DNA of 64,000 nt from Rhizobium sp. SSA_523. Its GTDB lineage: Bacteria; Pseudomonadota; Alphaproteobacteria; Rhizobiales; Rhizobiaceae. The DNA lies in the NCBI RefSeq assembly GCF_030435705.1, contig NZ_CP129382.1, positions 868,001-932,000 on the forward strand. Reading direction: 5' to 3'. The translations under genes and the position numbers were made by a program. Shown in pieces: positions 20,906 to 28,808 of the stretch (positions are counted from its first letter, which is position 1; every line of letters begins with the position of its first letter). Below the pieces are notes generated by a model that was not told the origin of the DNA, did no database searches, and worked only from the letters and a program-made list of their open reading frames with translations.

Positions 20906-21922
20906 ATGAAGCGGGCCCTGGCGCTCGGCACGGCAGTGCTTGGCATGGCCGGCAGCGCATCGGCGCATGTCACCCTTGCCAATGGTCCGGCCAAGCCGGA
21001 GAGCTATGTGGTCATTCAGCTGCAGGTGCCGCATGGTTGCGCCGGCAAGCCCACCAATGAGGTTCGGGTGAGCCTTCCCGACGGCTTCTATGGCGCAAAG
21101 CCCCAGCCGAAGGCCGGCTGGGAGATCGAGATCGTCAAGGGGGATTATGCCAAGCCCTATGACAATCACGGCAAGTCGGTCGCTTCCGGCCCCATCGAGA
21201 TCCGGTGGAAGAACGGCAATCTGCCGGATGACAATTACGATGTGTTCCAGATCCAGGGCAAATTGTCCGGCGTGGCGGCGGGCACCGCCCTGCCGTTCAA
21301 GACCGTGCAATATTGTGGAACCGAGACCGAGCGGTGGGATGAGGTTGCTGCACCGGGCGCCGATCCGCATGCACTGAAGGATCCGGCACCGGTTCTGATG
21401 ATCGCCGCAGGTGACACGGCCGAAAGCGACCCGCATGCGGGCATGGATCATTCGGCCCATGCCGGCATGGATCACGGTGCGGCGACGGACAAGGCCGCTC
21501 CCGCTGCTGAGGCCGGCTCGGCCATGGCAGTGACGCAGCTCGGCGCGCTCAGCCTGTCGGCCGGCTATCTCAAGGCCATGCTGCCGGGGCAGCCGGTGGG
21601 CGGCGGCTATGTGACGATCACCAATAGCGGCAAGGAGGCGGATCGCCTCGTCGCCGCATCCTCTCCGCGTGCCGGCGAGGTGCAACTGCACGAAATGGCG
21701 ATGAATGGCGACGTCATGGTCATGCGCCAGCTGGACAAGGGGATTGAAATCCCCGCCGGCGCCACGGTCGAACTGAAGCCGGGCAGCCTGCACATGATGT
21801 TCATGAAGGTGAAGGATGCTTTCCAGCAGGGGCAGACCGTTCCCGTCACCTTCAGCTTCGAAAAAGCCGGCCAGGTCGAGGTCGATCTTCCAGTCTCAGC
21901 CGCAGGGCCGGCACGCAAGTAG
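20837..21922 (+). CDS. YcnI (DUF1775) and PCuAC copper chaperone fusion
   Basis: A periplasmic copper protein (361 aa). After ~24 repeat-encoded residues comes a signal peptide (MKRALALGTAVLGMAGSASA), and mature protein starts at His of HVTLANG, the usual YcnI N-terminal Cu ligand. The YcnI domain runs to ~residue 175 and a His/Met-rich linker (HAGMDHSAHAGMDHG) follows. The PCuAC domain covers ~225-350 with ligands in LHEMAM...MVM and LHMMFM. PCuAC proteins deliver copper to cytochrome oxidase. The two domains are often separate genes. GGAGG at 20825-20829 supports ATG 20837, though MKRALALG alone would give a normal signal peptide. Confidence 0.88.
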   Translation: MKSQTMNLQTMTPKTTTPKTMTLMKRALALGTAVLGMAGSASAHVTLANGPAKPESYVVIQLQVPHGCAGKPTNEVRVSLPDGFYGAKPQPKAGWEIEIVKGDYAKPYDNHGKSVASGPIEIRWKNGNLPDDNYDVFQIQGKLSGVAAGTALPFKTVQYCGTETERWDEVAAPGADPHALKDPAPVLMIAAGDTAESDPHAGMDHSAHAGMDHGAATDKAAPAAEAGSAMAVTQLGALSLSAGYLKAMLPGQPVGGGYVTITNSGKEADRLVAASSPRAGEVQLHEMAMNGDVMVMRQLDKGIEIPAGATVELKPGSLHMMFMKVKDAFQQGQTVPVTFSFEKAGQVEVDLPVSAAGPARK

Positions 21923-21928
21923 CATAAG

Positions 21929-21962
21929 GAGCGCGCGGCGGGGTCATGCCTGCCGCGCGCTC
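21929..21962. terminator. Stem-loop between convergent genes
   Basis: A perfect 11-bp stem (21929-21939 with 21952-21962) and 12-nt loop separate the copper fusion from the convergent small gene; one arm overlaps that gene's stop codon. Neither side has a strong T-run, so terminator strength is uncertain. Confidence 0.5.
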
Positions 21963-22236
21963 AAATCTCGCGATAGGCGTCTTCCGCCTGCCTTGGCGTC
22001 ATATGCTGCTGCTGGGTCGCTCCATTGCGGCTGTCACTCACATCGAGCGCCAGGGCAACGGCCGGGATCAGGCCCGCGACATCGGCCGCATCGGCTCCCG
22101 CCTTGCGAATCTCGTTCTTCTCGGCTTCGATGCGCGCATCCTTGACCTGGTCGGCCGTCGAGACGCGGCGGGCCGGTTTGGCCGCTTCCATCGCATAGGC
22201 GGCCGTGAAAGCCGATACCGACAGCACCTGGGTCAT
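21961..22236 (-). CDS. Small hypothetical protein
   Basis: A 91-residue protein of unknown function. It begins MTQVLSVSAFTAAYAMEAAKPARRVSTADQ, has a charged helix (VKDARIEAEKNEIRKAG), then a short hydrophobic stretch (VAGLIPAVALALDV) and a polar C-terminus. AAGGAGAAGAGAG before ATG 22236 is a very good ribosome site, the main support for it being real. It stands alone between the copper gene and crcB. Confidence 0.6.
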   Translation of the reverse strand: MTQVLSVSAFTAAYAMEAAKPARRVSTADQVKDARIEAEKNEIRKAGADAADVAGLIPAVALALDVSDSRNGATQQQHMTPRQAEDAYREI

Positions 22237-22349
22237 GACATCTCTCTTCTCCTTCGATAAGACAGGATAGAGGCCGGCGTCTTGGGCGCGGCTTAAGTCA
22301 ATCGCTCGAATGCGACACAACTCTGCTTTTTTCAGTGCCGGGTCAGATC

Positions 22350-22727
22350 ATGGTAAACATTCTTCTCGTGGCGGCCGGAGGGGCAATCGGCTCCGTCTTC
22401 CGCTATCTGACCGGAATTTTGATGACGCGGCTCCTGGGTCTGTCCTTTCCCTGGGGCACGCTGACGGTGAATATCCTCGGATCCTTCGCCATCGGCTTCC
22501 TGAGCGAACTGATTGCGCGCAAGCTGAACGCCTCGATGGAGATGCGCCTTTTCATCGTCGTCGGCGTACTGGGCGGGTTCACCACGTTCTCCTCCTTCTC
22601 GTTGGATACGGTGGCACTGATCGAGCGCGGTGCCGCGACGGCCGCATTCGCCTATATTGCGACAAGCGTTATCCTGTCGCTTCTGGCAACATTCGCCGGT
22701 CTGGGTGTCGGCCGCGCCATGCTATAG
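22350..22727 (+). CDS. crcB: Fluoride ion channel CrcB/Fluc
   Basis: Inner-membrane fluoride exporter (125 aa, four membrane helices), which works as an antiparallel dimer. Family marks: GGAIGSVFRYL near the N-terminus, VNILGSFAIGF in helix 2, and GFTTFSSFS in helix 3. ATG 22350 is chosen; the ribosome site is weak and an in-frame GTG lies at 22335. I see no fluoride riboswitch in the ~100 bp upstream. The rluC-HAD-atp12 genes follow on the same strand. Confidence 0.92.
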   Translation: MVNILLVAAGGAIGSVFRYLTGILMTRLLGLSFPWGTLTVNILGSFAIGFLSELIARKLNASMEMRLFIVVGVLGGFTTFSSFSLDTVALIERGAATAAFAYIATSVILSLLATFAGLGVGRAML

Positions 22728-22848
22728 CGCGGTTCCGTCGGGTTGGCAGGCCGTTCGGGGCGCATTTCTGCTTTCCCTTTGCCGGCAAAATCATCTAAAG
22801 GCTGGGCCCAAGGCCGCCAGACGGCCAATCCAGAACGAAAGAGATCTT

Positions 22849-24005
22849 ATGGCAGGCATCGAGCATATTCGCGTCGAGGCGGATGAAGCCGGCATGCGCC
22901 TCGACCGCTGGTTCAAGGTGCACTATCCGGGCCTCGGTTTCGGACCCTTGCAGAAACTGCTGCGCTCCGGCCAGGTGCGTGTCGATGGCGGACGGGTGAA
23001 ATCCGATGCGCGGGTTCAGCCGGGCCAGGTCGTGCGCGTTCCGCCCCTCGATGTGGATGCCAAGAAAACCGGGCCGATTGCCGGGCGCGATCTGAAACAT
23101 TCCGGCGATTTCGAACTTCTGTCGCGGATGATCCTGCATGAGGACGACAAGGTGATCGTCCTCAACAAGCCGGCGGGCCTTGCGGTGCAAGGCGGTTCCG
23201 GCGTGACACGGCATATCGACCAGATGCTGGATGCCTTCGTCAGTCCGAAAGGCGAGAAGCCGAGGCTCGTGAAACATCGCATTTCGACTTCGCGCGGATG
23301 ATCCTGCATGAGGACGACAAGGTGATCGTCCTCAACAAGGCGGGCCTTGCGGTGCAAGGCGGTTCCGGCGTGACACGGCATATCGACCAGATGCTGGATG
23401 CCTTCGTCAGTCCGAAAGGCGAGAAGCCGAGGCTCGTGCATCGCATCGACCGCGACACGTCCGGCGTCCTCGTCATCGCCCGCACGCGCGGCGCTGCGCA
23501 GAAATTGACGGCCGCCTTCCGCGAACGCGACACGAAGAAGACCTATTGGTCGCTGGTGCGCGGCGTGCCTCGCAAGCATGAGGACAAGCTCTCCACCTGG
23601 CTGGTGAAGGAGCAGACGCCCGACGGCGATCGCATGCGGATCGCAAAGCATGGCGAGGAGGGCGCCGATCACGCCGTGTCCTATTACCGCGTCCTCGAGA
23701 CGGCGGCCCAGCGCCTGGCCTGGCTGGAAATGGAGCCCTATACCGGGCGGACCCATCAGCTGCGTGTGCATGCCCTGCATCTCGGCCATCCGATCATCGG
23801 CGATCCGAAATATTTCATCGACGACCCGAACTGGGATTTTCCGGGCGGCATCCAGAAGCGTCTGCATCTTCACGCGCGCCATATCGATATCCCGCACCCC
23901 TCCGGCGGACGCCTGCGCGTGACCGCGCCTTTGCCGCCGCACATGGTGCAGAGCTGGAACCTGCTCGGTTTCGATCAGAGCCTGGGCGAGGGGGATGATG
24001 CATGA
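22849..24005 (+). pseudogene. rluC: RluA-family pseudouridine synthase, split by an internal duplication
   Basis: The 23S rRNA pseudouridine synthase reading frame is broken. The first frame (22849-23301, 150 aa) has the S4 RNA-binding domain and the start of the catalytic domain, then ends in a frameshifted tail RLVKHRISTSRG. The second (23298-24005, 235 aa) restarts at MILHEDDKVIVLNK and carries the catalytic HRIDRDTSG, GRTHQLRVH and the C-terminus. The break is caused by a ~170-bp tandem duplication (23108-23280 and 23281-23444). The stop of the first and ATG of the second overlap as ATGA, so a coupled two-chain enzyme is conceivable. An assembly error is the other explanation. Confidence 0.8.
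23108..23444 (+). repeat. Imperfect tandem duplication inside rluC
   Basis: Copy 1 is 23108-23280 (173 nt) and copy 2 is 23281-23444 (164 nt). They are nearly identical but differ by three 3-nt indels: near the left edge, in the NKPAGL codons (copy 2 lacks CCG) and before the final CATCGC (copy 1 has an extra AAA). Neither length is a multiple of three, hence the frameshift. Confidence 0.9.
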
Positions 24006-24661
24006 AACTGGTTCTTTTCGACTGCGATGGCACGCTGGTCGATAGTGCGGCCCTGATCCACGAAACCATGTGCCGGACCTTCGCCCATTTCGGCTACCGC
24101 ACGCCGCAGATCGAGGAGACCAAGTCGATCATTGGCCTGACGCTCGACATCGCCATTGCGCGGCTGCAGGGCAAGCCGCATGCGGATGACGAGGCCGTGC
24201 GGATGATGGCCTATTACAAGTCGCTGTTTGCAACGGTGCGCACCGACATGAATTTCCGCGAGCCGCTGTTTAACGGCATCCGGGACGTAATCGAGACGAT
24301 CGGGCCACGAGACGATATCATTGTCGGTGCGGTGACCGGCAAGTCTCGCCGCGGGCTTGATCTGGTGCTGAAGACCCATGACTTCGGCCAATGGTTCGTC
24401 GTGGCGCGCACGGCCGATGATTGCCCGTCCAAGCCGCACCCCGCAATGGTCAGCGAATGCTGCGAGGAGATGGGCATCGGTCCGAAACAGACCCTTGTCA
24501 TTGGCGATGCGATTTACGATATGCAGATGGCCAAGGCAGCCGGCGCGACCGCCCTTGGCGTGTCCTGGGGTTACGCCTCCGTTGCGCAGTTGCAAGATGC
24601 AGGCGCCGACGCGATCGTCGATCATCCCCGCGCCCTTTTGAGCCATATTCTGCAAGGATAA
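24002..24661 (+). CDS. HAD-family phosphatase
   Basis: A 219-residue haloacid-dehalogenase hydrolase, of phosphoglycolate-phosphatase-like type. The nucleophile motif DCDGTLVDS is at residues 8-16, the Ser/Thr motif around VTGKS, the Lys in PSKPHPAMV, and the acidic motif in VIGDAIYDM. The substrate is unknown. It overlaps the rluC end by 4 nt (ATGA) and precedes atp12 by 10 nt, an arrangement common in rhizobia. Confidence 0.88.
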   Translation: MKLVLFDCDGTLVDSAALIHETMCRTFAHFGYRTPQIEETKSIIGLTLDIAIARLQGKPHADDEAVRMMAYYKSLFATVRTDMNFREPLFNGIRDVIETIGPRDDIIVGAVTGKSRRGLDLVLKTHDFGQWFVVARTADDCPSKPHPAMVSECCEEMGIGPKQTLVIGDAIYDMQMAKAAGATALGVSWGYASVAQLQDAGADAIVDHPRALLSHILQG

Positions 24662-24671
24662 TCTTGATCTC

Positions 24672-25460
24672 ATGCGAGACCTGTTCGATCTGCCCCAGGG
24701 CCTGAGCCATCCCGATCCGACGCGCCGGGCGCAGATACAGATGCACAAGCCGCTGCCCAAGCGCTTCTATACCCATGTCACGCTTCGCGCGCTGGACGAG
24801 GGGCATGCCATCCATCTCGACGGCAAACCGGTGAAGACGCCGGCCAAGAACGCCCTTGTCGTTCCGACGTCGCAGCTTGGCGCGATCCTCGTCGACGAAT
24901 GGGCCGCGCAGGCGGAGGTGATCGACCCGCTGACCATGCCGGTGACGCGCCTCGTCAACACGGCGCTGGATGGCGTCGCCAATGATCCGCAGTCTGTCTT
25001 CGACGACATTGTTCGCTTCTCGGGAAGCGACATGCTCTGCTACCGCGCCGAAACTCCGGCCGAACTTGTGGCCAGGCAGGCACAGATGTGGGATCCCGTG
25101 CTCGACTGGGCGGCGGAGGCCTTGGGCGCCCGCTTCATCCTGATCGAGGGCGTCATGCCGCAGGAACAGCCTGCCGAGGCCGTCGCGGCGCTGGCTGAAG
25201 CTTTGAAGTCCTACGCGACGCCGCTGGAACTTGCGGCCCTGCACATGATCACCACCCTGTCCGGCTCGGCCCTCCTGACCCTTGCCTTTGCAAAAGGATT
25301 CCTGTCGGCCGACGAGGTCTGGCACCTGGCGCATCTGGAAGAAGACTGGACGAACGAACACTGGGGAACGGATCTGGAGGCGGAGGCGCGCCGGCAGAAG
25401 CGGCTGCTGGAACTGCAGGCTGCCGTCGCGGTCTTCTCGGCGCTTCGCCCGGCGCGCTGA
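24672..25460 (+). CDS. ATP12-family F1-ATPase assembly chaperone
   Basis: A 262-residue alphaproteobacterial homologue of mitochondrial Atp12, which helps assemble the alpha subunit into F1-ATPase. Family features: KRFYTHVTLRALDEG followed by LDGKPVKTPAKNALVVPT in the N-terminal domain, the acidic helical part DPVLDWAAEALGARF, and the C-terminal EEDWTNEHWG. Soluble cytoplasmic. Last gene of the crcB-rluC-HAD-atp12 string. Confidence 0.9.
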   Translation: MRDLFDLPQGLSHPDPTRRAQIQMHKPLPKRFYTHVTLRALDEGHAIHLDGKPVKTPAKNALVVPTSQLGAILVDEWAAQAEVIDPLTMPVTRLVNTALDGVANDPQSVFDDIVRFSGSDMLCYRAETPAELVARQAQMWDPVLDWAAEALGARFILIEGVMPQEQPAEAVAALAEALKSYATPLELAALHMITTLSGSALLTLAFAKGFLSADEVWHLAHLEEDWTNEHWGTDLEAEARRQKRLLELQAAVAVFSALRPAR

Positions 25461-25582
25461 AGCTGCGGTTAAGGACGCCCGCCCGCCGGAGAATTAACGC
25501 AGCGTCGTGTGCGCTGGGGCCGATCTTAACGCTATTCTAACGCTGTTTTCGGATCATCGGGACAATCCTGTCCAGGTGCTCC

Positions 25583-26071
25583 ATGTCGCTCTTGCTCGTC
25601 CGATCGACCATCCTTGTCCTGAGCCTCATGCTGCTGAGCAGCTTCCGCATGGCCGCAGGGGATCGCCCGGCAGAGCCTCTGCTTTATGATGTGCGGGGTG
25701 CTCTCGTCACGGCACGGGCCGACGTGTCGGCGGGCCTGATCGGCCGGACCGACCGACTGGTGGACGAAGCGATCAGGGCGACCTTCCGCCAAAATCTCCT
25801 GCTGCGCGCCATTCTGACAGTGCGCATTCTCAAGACCCGGCAGGTTCCCCTGGTGATCGGCGGCCGGTTCGAAGCCGAGATCTTCGTCAAGGCGACCGCC
25901 GTCGGCAATGGAGAGCCGCTGGCCGCCGGCACTTTCACGGTGTCGAGTTTTGCTTTCAGCGGGCAGCATGCCGATCAGCGGCTGGCCGAGCGGATTGCCG
26001 AAAGGGTCGCGCGGGAGTTCCGGCTGGACACGACATCCTCATCCACTCTCGCCAGCGCCCTGTTTCCCTGA
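25583..26071 (+). CDS. Hypothetical exported protein
   Basis: A 162-residue protein with an N-terminal signal peptide (MSLLLVRSTILVLSLMLLSSFRMAAG). The rest looks like a small periplasmic domain (VDEAIRATFRQNLLLRAILTVRILKTRQ, then FEAEIFVKATAVG and VSSFAFSG). I do not recognise the family. Monocistronic, 120 bp after atp12. Confidence 0.6.
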   Translation: MSLLLVRSTILVLSLMLLSSFRMAAGDRPAEPLLYDVRGALVTARADVSAGLIGRTDRLVDEAIRATFRQNLLLRAILTVRILKTRQVPLVIGGRFEAEIFVKATAVGNGEPLAAGTFTVSSFAFSGQHADQRLAERIAERVAREFRLDTTSSSTLASALFP

Positions 26072-26179
26072 TCCCTCAACGGCAGGGGCTGGCCTCACGA
26101 CGAAAGCCGGAGGCCATGGATTTTGAGGAGGATGCCCGGCATTGCGAGGACAGGCATCCGGCAGCTTCCTTGTCGATCC

Positions 26180-26494
26180 TCAGCCGGCGAGTTTGAGGCC
26201 GATGATTCCCGCAAGGATCAGGCCGAGACAAGCCAGGCGCAGCGGATGTACGGGATCGCCGAAAAGCACCATTCCGAGGATGACGGCGCCAACCGTGCCG
26301 ATCCCCGTCCACACGGCATAGGCGGTTCCGACCGGCAGATCGCGCACCGCGATACCGAGCAGGGCGATGCTGGCCGCCATGACGGTGATGGTGAGGATGG
26401 TGGGAAGCGGCCGGGTAAAGCCTTCGGTATATTTGAGGCCGATGGCCCAGCCCGTTTCGAGAAGTCCCGCGACGATAAGATAAAACCAGGGCAT
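26180..26494 (-). CDS. gdx: SMR-family guanidinium exporter (Gdx/SugE type)
   Basis: A 104-residue small multidrug resistance transporter with four membrane helices, acting as a dual-topology dimer. The proton/substrate glutamate is Glu13 in [13 protein letters not shown]; that WAIG/LKYT pattern is of the SugE/Gdx branch rather than EmrE. The guanidine-II riboswitch directly upstream argues that the substrate is guanidinium. ATG 26494 has GGAG 9 nt upstream; an ATG at 26500 is also possible. Confidence 0.9.
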   Translation of the reverse strand: MPWFYLIVAGLLETGWAIGLKYTEGFTRPLPTILTITVMAASIALLGIAVRDLPVGTAYAVWTGIGTVGAVILGMVLFGDPVHPLRLACLGLILAGIIGLKLAG

Positions 26495-26518
26495 GAACAT
26501 GTGCTCCGTCTCGATGGA

Positions 26519-26583
26519 GCAGGGTCGTCCCCGCCGAAGGATTGCTCCGGATTGCATTTCTCCGGCGCCCGCGGTCGTCCGCG
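26519..26583 (-). promoter_or_regulatory. Guanidine-II (mini-ykkC) riboswitch
   Basis: On the minus strand there are two hairpins with identical ACGA loops. The first is CGCGG-ACGA-CCGCG (26583-26570). The second has a 6-bp stem (one G-T pair) around ACGA at 26528-26525 (26534-26519). Two short stems with ACGR loops just before the start codon of an SMR transporter are the definition of the mini-ykkC class. The linker between them could form a further weak stem. Confidence 0.85.
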
Positions 26584-26631
26584 TGCCCCTGATGTGGGAC
26601 ATCGGCTCCCGCCTTCAAGATGAGCCGGAGC

Positions 26632-26665
26632 GAAAAATTTTGGGCGGCGCAAGGCAGGCGCCGCC
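26632..26665 (-). terminator. Putative terminator after fghA
   Basis: On the minus strand GGCGGCGC (26665-26658) pairs with GCGCCGCC (26650-26643), 7-nt loop, followed by CCAAAATTTTTC. It would separate fghA transcription from the riboswitch-controlled transporter. The Ts do not follow the stem directly. Confidence 0.45.
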
Positions 26666-26814
26666 GGCTCGGGCTTGAAGGGAGCGCCTGTCGTCAGCCG
26701 CCGCCAGCCGCCGCCAGAAACCGTCATCAGCCGCTGGGCATTACCCGCTTGCATCCCCGGCCGGCTGCGTGGCCGTGCTCATGCCGACCCTGATGGCAAA
26801 GTGTCCACCGGTCC

Positions 26815-27648
26815 CTAGGCGAGCCGTTCCGCGTGGTAGCGGAGATGGTCGTCCATGAAGGTCGAGATGAAGTAATAGGAGTGATCGTAGCGCTCCTGCA
26901 TGCGCAAGGTCAGCTTGATCTGCGTATCCTTGACCGCCTCCTCGAACAGCCAGGGCCGCAGGCCCTTGTCGAGGAAACCGTCCGCCGTTCCCTGGTCGAT
27001 CAGGAATTCCGGGAAGCGGGCACCATCTTCCACCAGCGCGCAGGCGTCATAGGCACGCCAGGCGCTGCGGTCCGGCCCCAGATATTTCTCGAAGGCCGGC
27101 TCCGACCAGTCGGCCGTCATCGGCGCCACGATCGGGGCGAAGGCGGAGCAGCTGCGGAACCGCTCGGGGTTCTTCAGTGCGATCGTCATCGCGCCATGAC
27201 CGCCCATGGAGTGGCCGAATATGCCCTGGCGGTCCATGTCGACCCGGAATTGCTGCGCCACGAGCTCCGGCAGTTCCTCCGTGACATAGCGATACATCTG
27301 ATAATGTTCGGCCCATGGGGCCTGCGTCGCATCGAGATAGAAGCCGGCGCCTTTGCCCATCTGCCAATTGGTCTTCTCGTCCGGCACATCGTCGCCGCGC
27401 GGGCTCACATCCGGGCAGACGATGATCAGGCCAAGCTCTGCGGCGAGCCGGCGATATTCGCCCTTTTCCATCACATTGGCATGGCTGCAGGTCAGGCCGG
27501 ACAGATACCACAGGACCGGCCGCTTTTCGTGGATCGCCTGCGGCGGCACGAAGACGGCGAATGTCATCTCGCAATGGCAGGCCTGCGAATCGTGCTGGAA
27601 GACACCCTGCATGCCGCCGAAGGCGGTGTTCTGCGACAGGATTTTCAT
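26815..27648 (-). CDS. fghA: S-formylglutathione hydrolase
   Basis: Second enzyme of glutathione-dependent formaldehyde oxidation: splits S-formylglutathione to formate and glutathione. The protein is 277 aa, an esterase-D type alpha/beta hydrolase. The nucleophile is in FGHSMGGHGAM (~residue 147), the catalytic His in RYDHSYYFISTF, and the acid likely in the IDQGTADGF region. The partner dehydrogenase frmA is on the same strand 2.5 kb upstream, separated by three unrelated genes. Confidence 0.95.
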   Translation of the reverse strand: MKILSQNTAFGGMQGVFQHDSQACHCEMTFAVFVPPQAIHEKRPVLWYLSGLTCSHANVMEKGEYRRLAAELGLIIVCPDVSPRGDDVPDEKTNWQMGKGAGFYLDATQAPWAEHYQMYRYVTEELPELVAQQFRVDMDRQGIFGHSMGGHGAMTIALKNPERFRSCSAFAPIVAPMTADWSEPAFEKYLGPDRSAWRAYDACALVEDGARFPEFLIDQGTADGFLDKGLRPWLFEEAVKDTQIKLTLRMQERYDHSYYFISTFMDDHLRYHAERLA

Positions 27649-27671
27649 GGTGGAAGGTCCTCTTCTGGTGA

Positions 27672-28334
27672 TCAGCTGCCGAGCGAAATGACCGCATTGA
27701 CGGCGGCAGCGACAAGAACGGTATTGAAGAAAAACGACAGGAGGCTGTGCAGCAGGTTGATCCGCCGGAGCGCCGTTGCGGTGATCGTGACGTCGGAGGT
27801 CTGTGCCGTCATGCCGATGATGAAGGAGAAATAGAGGAAATCATAGCCGCAGGGTTCGGGCGTTTCCGGAAAGCTCAGGCCGCCCTGCAGATGCAGGCCC
27901 CCCGTCTCATCCGCCACGTGGCGCCAATAATGATGGGCATAATGCATGGCGAACATCATGTGGATGGTGAGAAAGCCGCCGATCACCGAAACAAAGGCGA
28001 GGGCGACCTCGAACAGGCTGCGCTGATTGGCCCTGTTGATGGCGTTGAACAGGGCGCCGATCGCCACCACCACGGCCAGCACCGTGACCGCCAGGATGGA
28101 ATAGGCCGGCGCATCGTCGCGCTCCCGGCTCGTCTTCAGCCGATCCGCTGTCAGGTGAGGCATGCGCAAGGCGACAATGGAGAGGTAGACGAGGAAAAAC
28201 AGGATGGCGGCAATTTCAACGGCAAAGCGCGGCGTGACCGCGAGCAGAAGGGGAAGGGCGAGAATTGCCGCCAGGCCGGCGGCGTAGAAAGGGCTTTGCC
28301 GCCGATGACGAAAGCGGCCGAGGACATTGGTCAT
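27672..28334 (-). CDS. DUF1345 membrane protein
   Basis: A 220-residue membrane protein of the DUF1345 family with about five hydrophobic helices, including AGLAAILALPLLLAVTPRFAVEIAAILFFLVYL, a stretch around VTVLAVVVAIGALFNAI and a C-terminal helix. The signature FHMMFAMHYAHHYW-like region (TIHMMFAMHYAHHYWRH) and GYDFLYFSFIIGMTAQTSDV are present. Function unknown. Its ATG overlaps the stop of the upstream UPF0178 gene by 4 nt. Confidence 0.8.
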   Translation of the reverse strand: MTNVLGRFRHRRQSPFYAAGLAAILALPLLLAVTPRFAVEIAAILFFLVYLSIVALRMPHLTADRLKTSRERDDAPAYSILAVTVLAVVVAIGALFNAINRANQRSLFEVALAFVSVIGGFLTIHMMFAMHYAHHYWRHVADETGGLHLQGGLSFPETPEPCGYDFLYFSFIIGMTAQTSDVTITATALRRINLLHSLLSFFFNTVLVAAAVNAVISLGS

Positions 28335-28804
28335 GGACGTGGGTCCGGGCTTGCCGCGCCGGAGACGGATCTGGCCCGGCGGCAGAGGCGATCGAGCGTG
28401 GAGAGGAAGCTTGACCTGTCGCGGGCCGTGAAGGCGGCATTGTAACCCTTGCTTTCGCCGGTCTCGCGCAGATGGGCGCCGAGATCGCGCATGGCGCTTG
28501 CCATGCCGATATTGGTTTCGTCGAAGACGCGGCCGGAAGGACCGGTGACGAGCGCACCGGCGGCCACGCAGCGCGATGCAAGCGGCACGTCTGCGGTGAC
28601 GACGATATCGCCCGCGCCTGCGCGTTCGGCAATCCAGTCGTCGGCGGCGTCGAAGGCGCCGGAGACGATGACGTTGATCACCATGGGGTCACGGCTTGGC
28701 CGCAGGCCGGAATTGGCAACCAAGGTCACGGCAATGCCGTGGCGTTCGGCAACCTTCAGGATCTCGGCCTTGACCGGGCAGGCATCGGCATCGACATAGA
28801 TCAT
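28331..28804 (-). CDS. YaiI/YqxD family (UPF0178) protein
   Basis: A 157-residue soluble protein of the UPF0178 family, which has a PIN-like nuclease fold. It starts MIYVDADACPVKAEI, with the conserved acidic residues in DADACP, and later DDWIAERAGAGDIVVTADVPLA. Nuclease activity is inferred from fold only. ATG 28804 is 4 nt after the methyltransferase stop upstream, and its end overlaps the DUF1345 gene. Confidence 0.88.
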   Translation of the reverse strand: MIYVDADACPVKAEILKVAERHGIAVTLVANSGLRPSRDPMVINVIVSGAFDAADDWIAERAGAGDIVVTADVPLASRCVAAGALVTGPSGRVFDETNIGMASAMRDLGAHLRETGESKGYNAAFTARDRSSFLSTLDRLCRRARSVSGAASPDPRP

Positions 28805-28808
28805 CGCG

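Noticed and set aside
22243..22349. Fluoride riboswitch upstream of crcB
   Set aside because: The conserved crcB-motif pseudoknot strings are not seen in the available ~100 bp.
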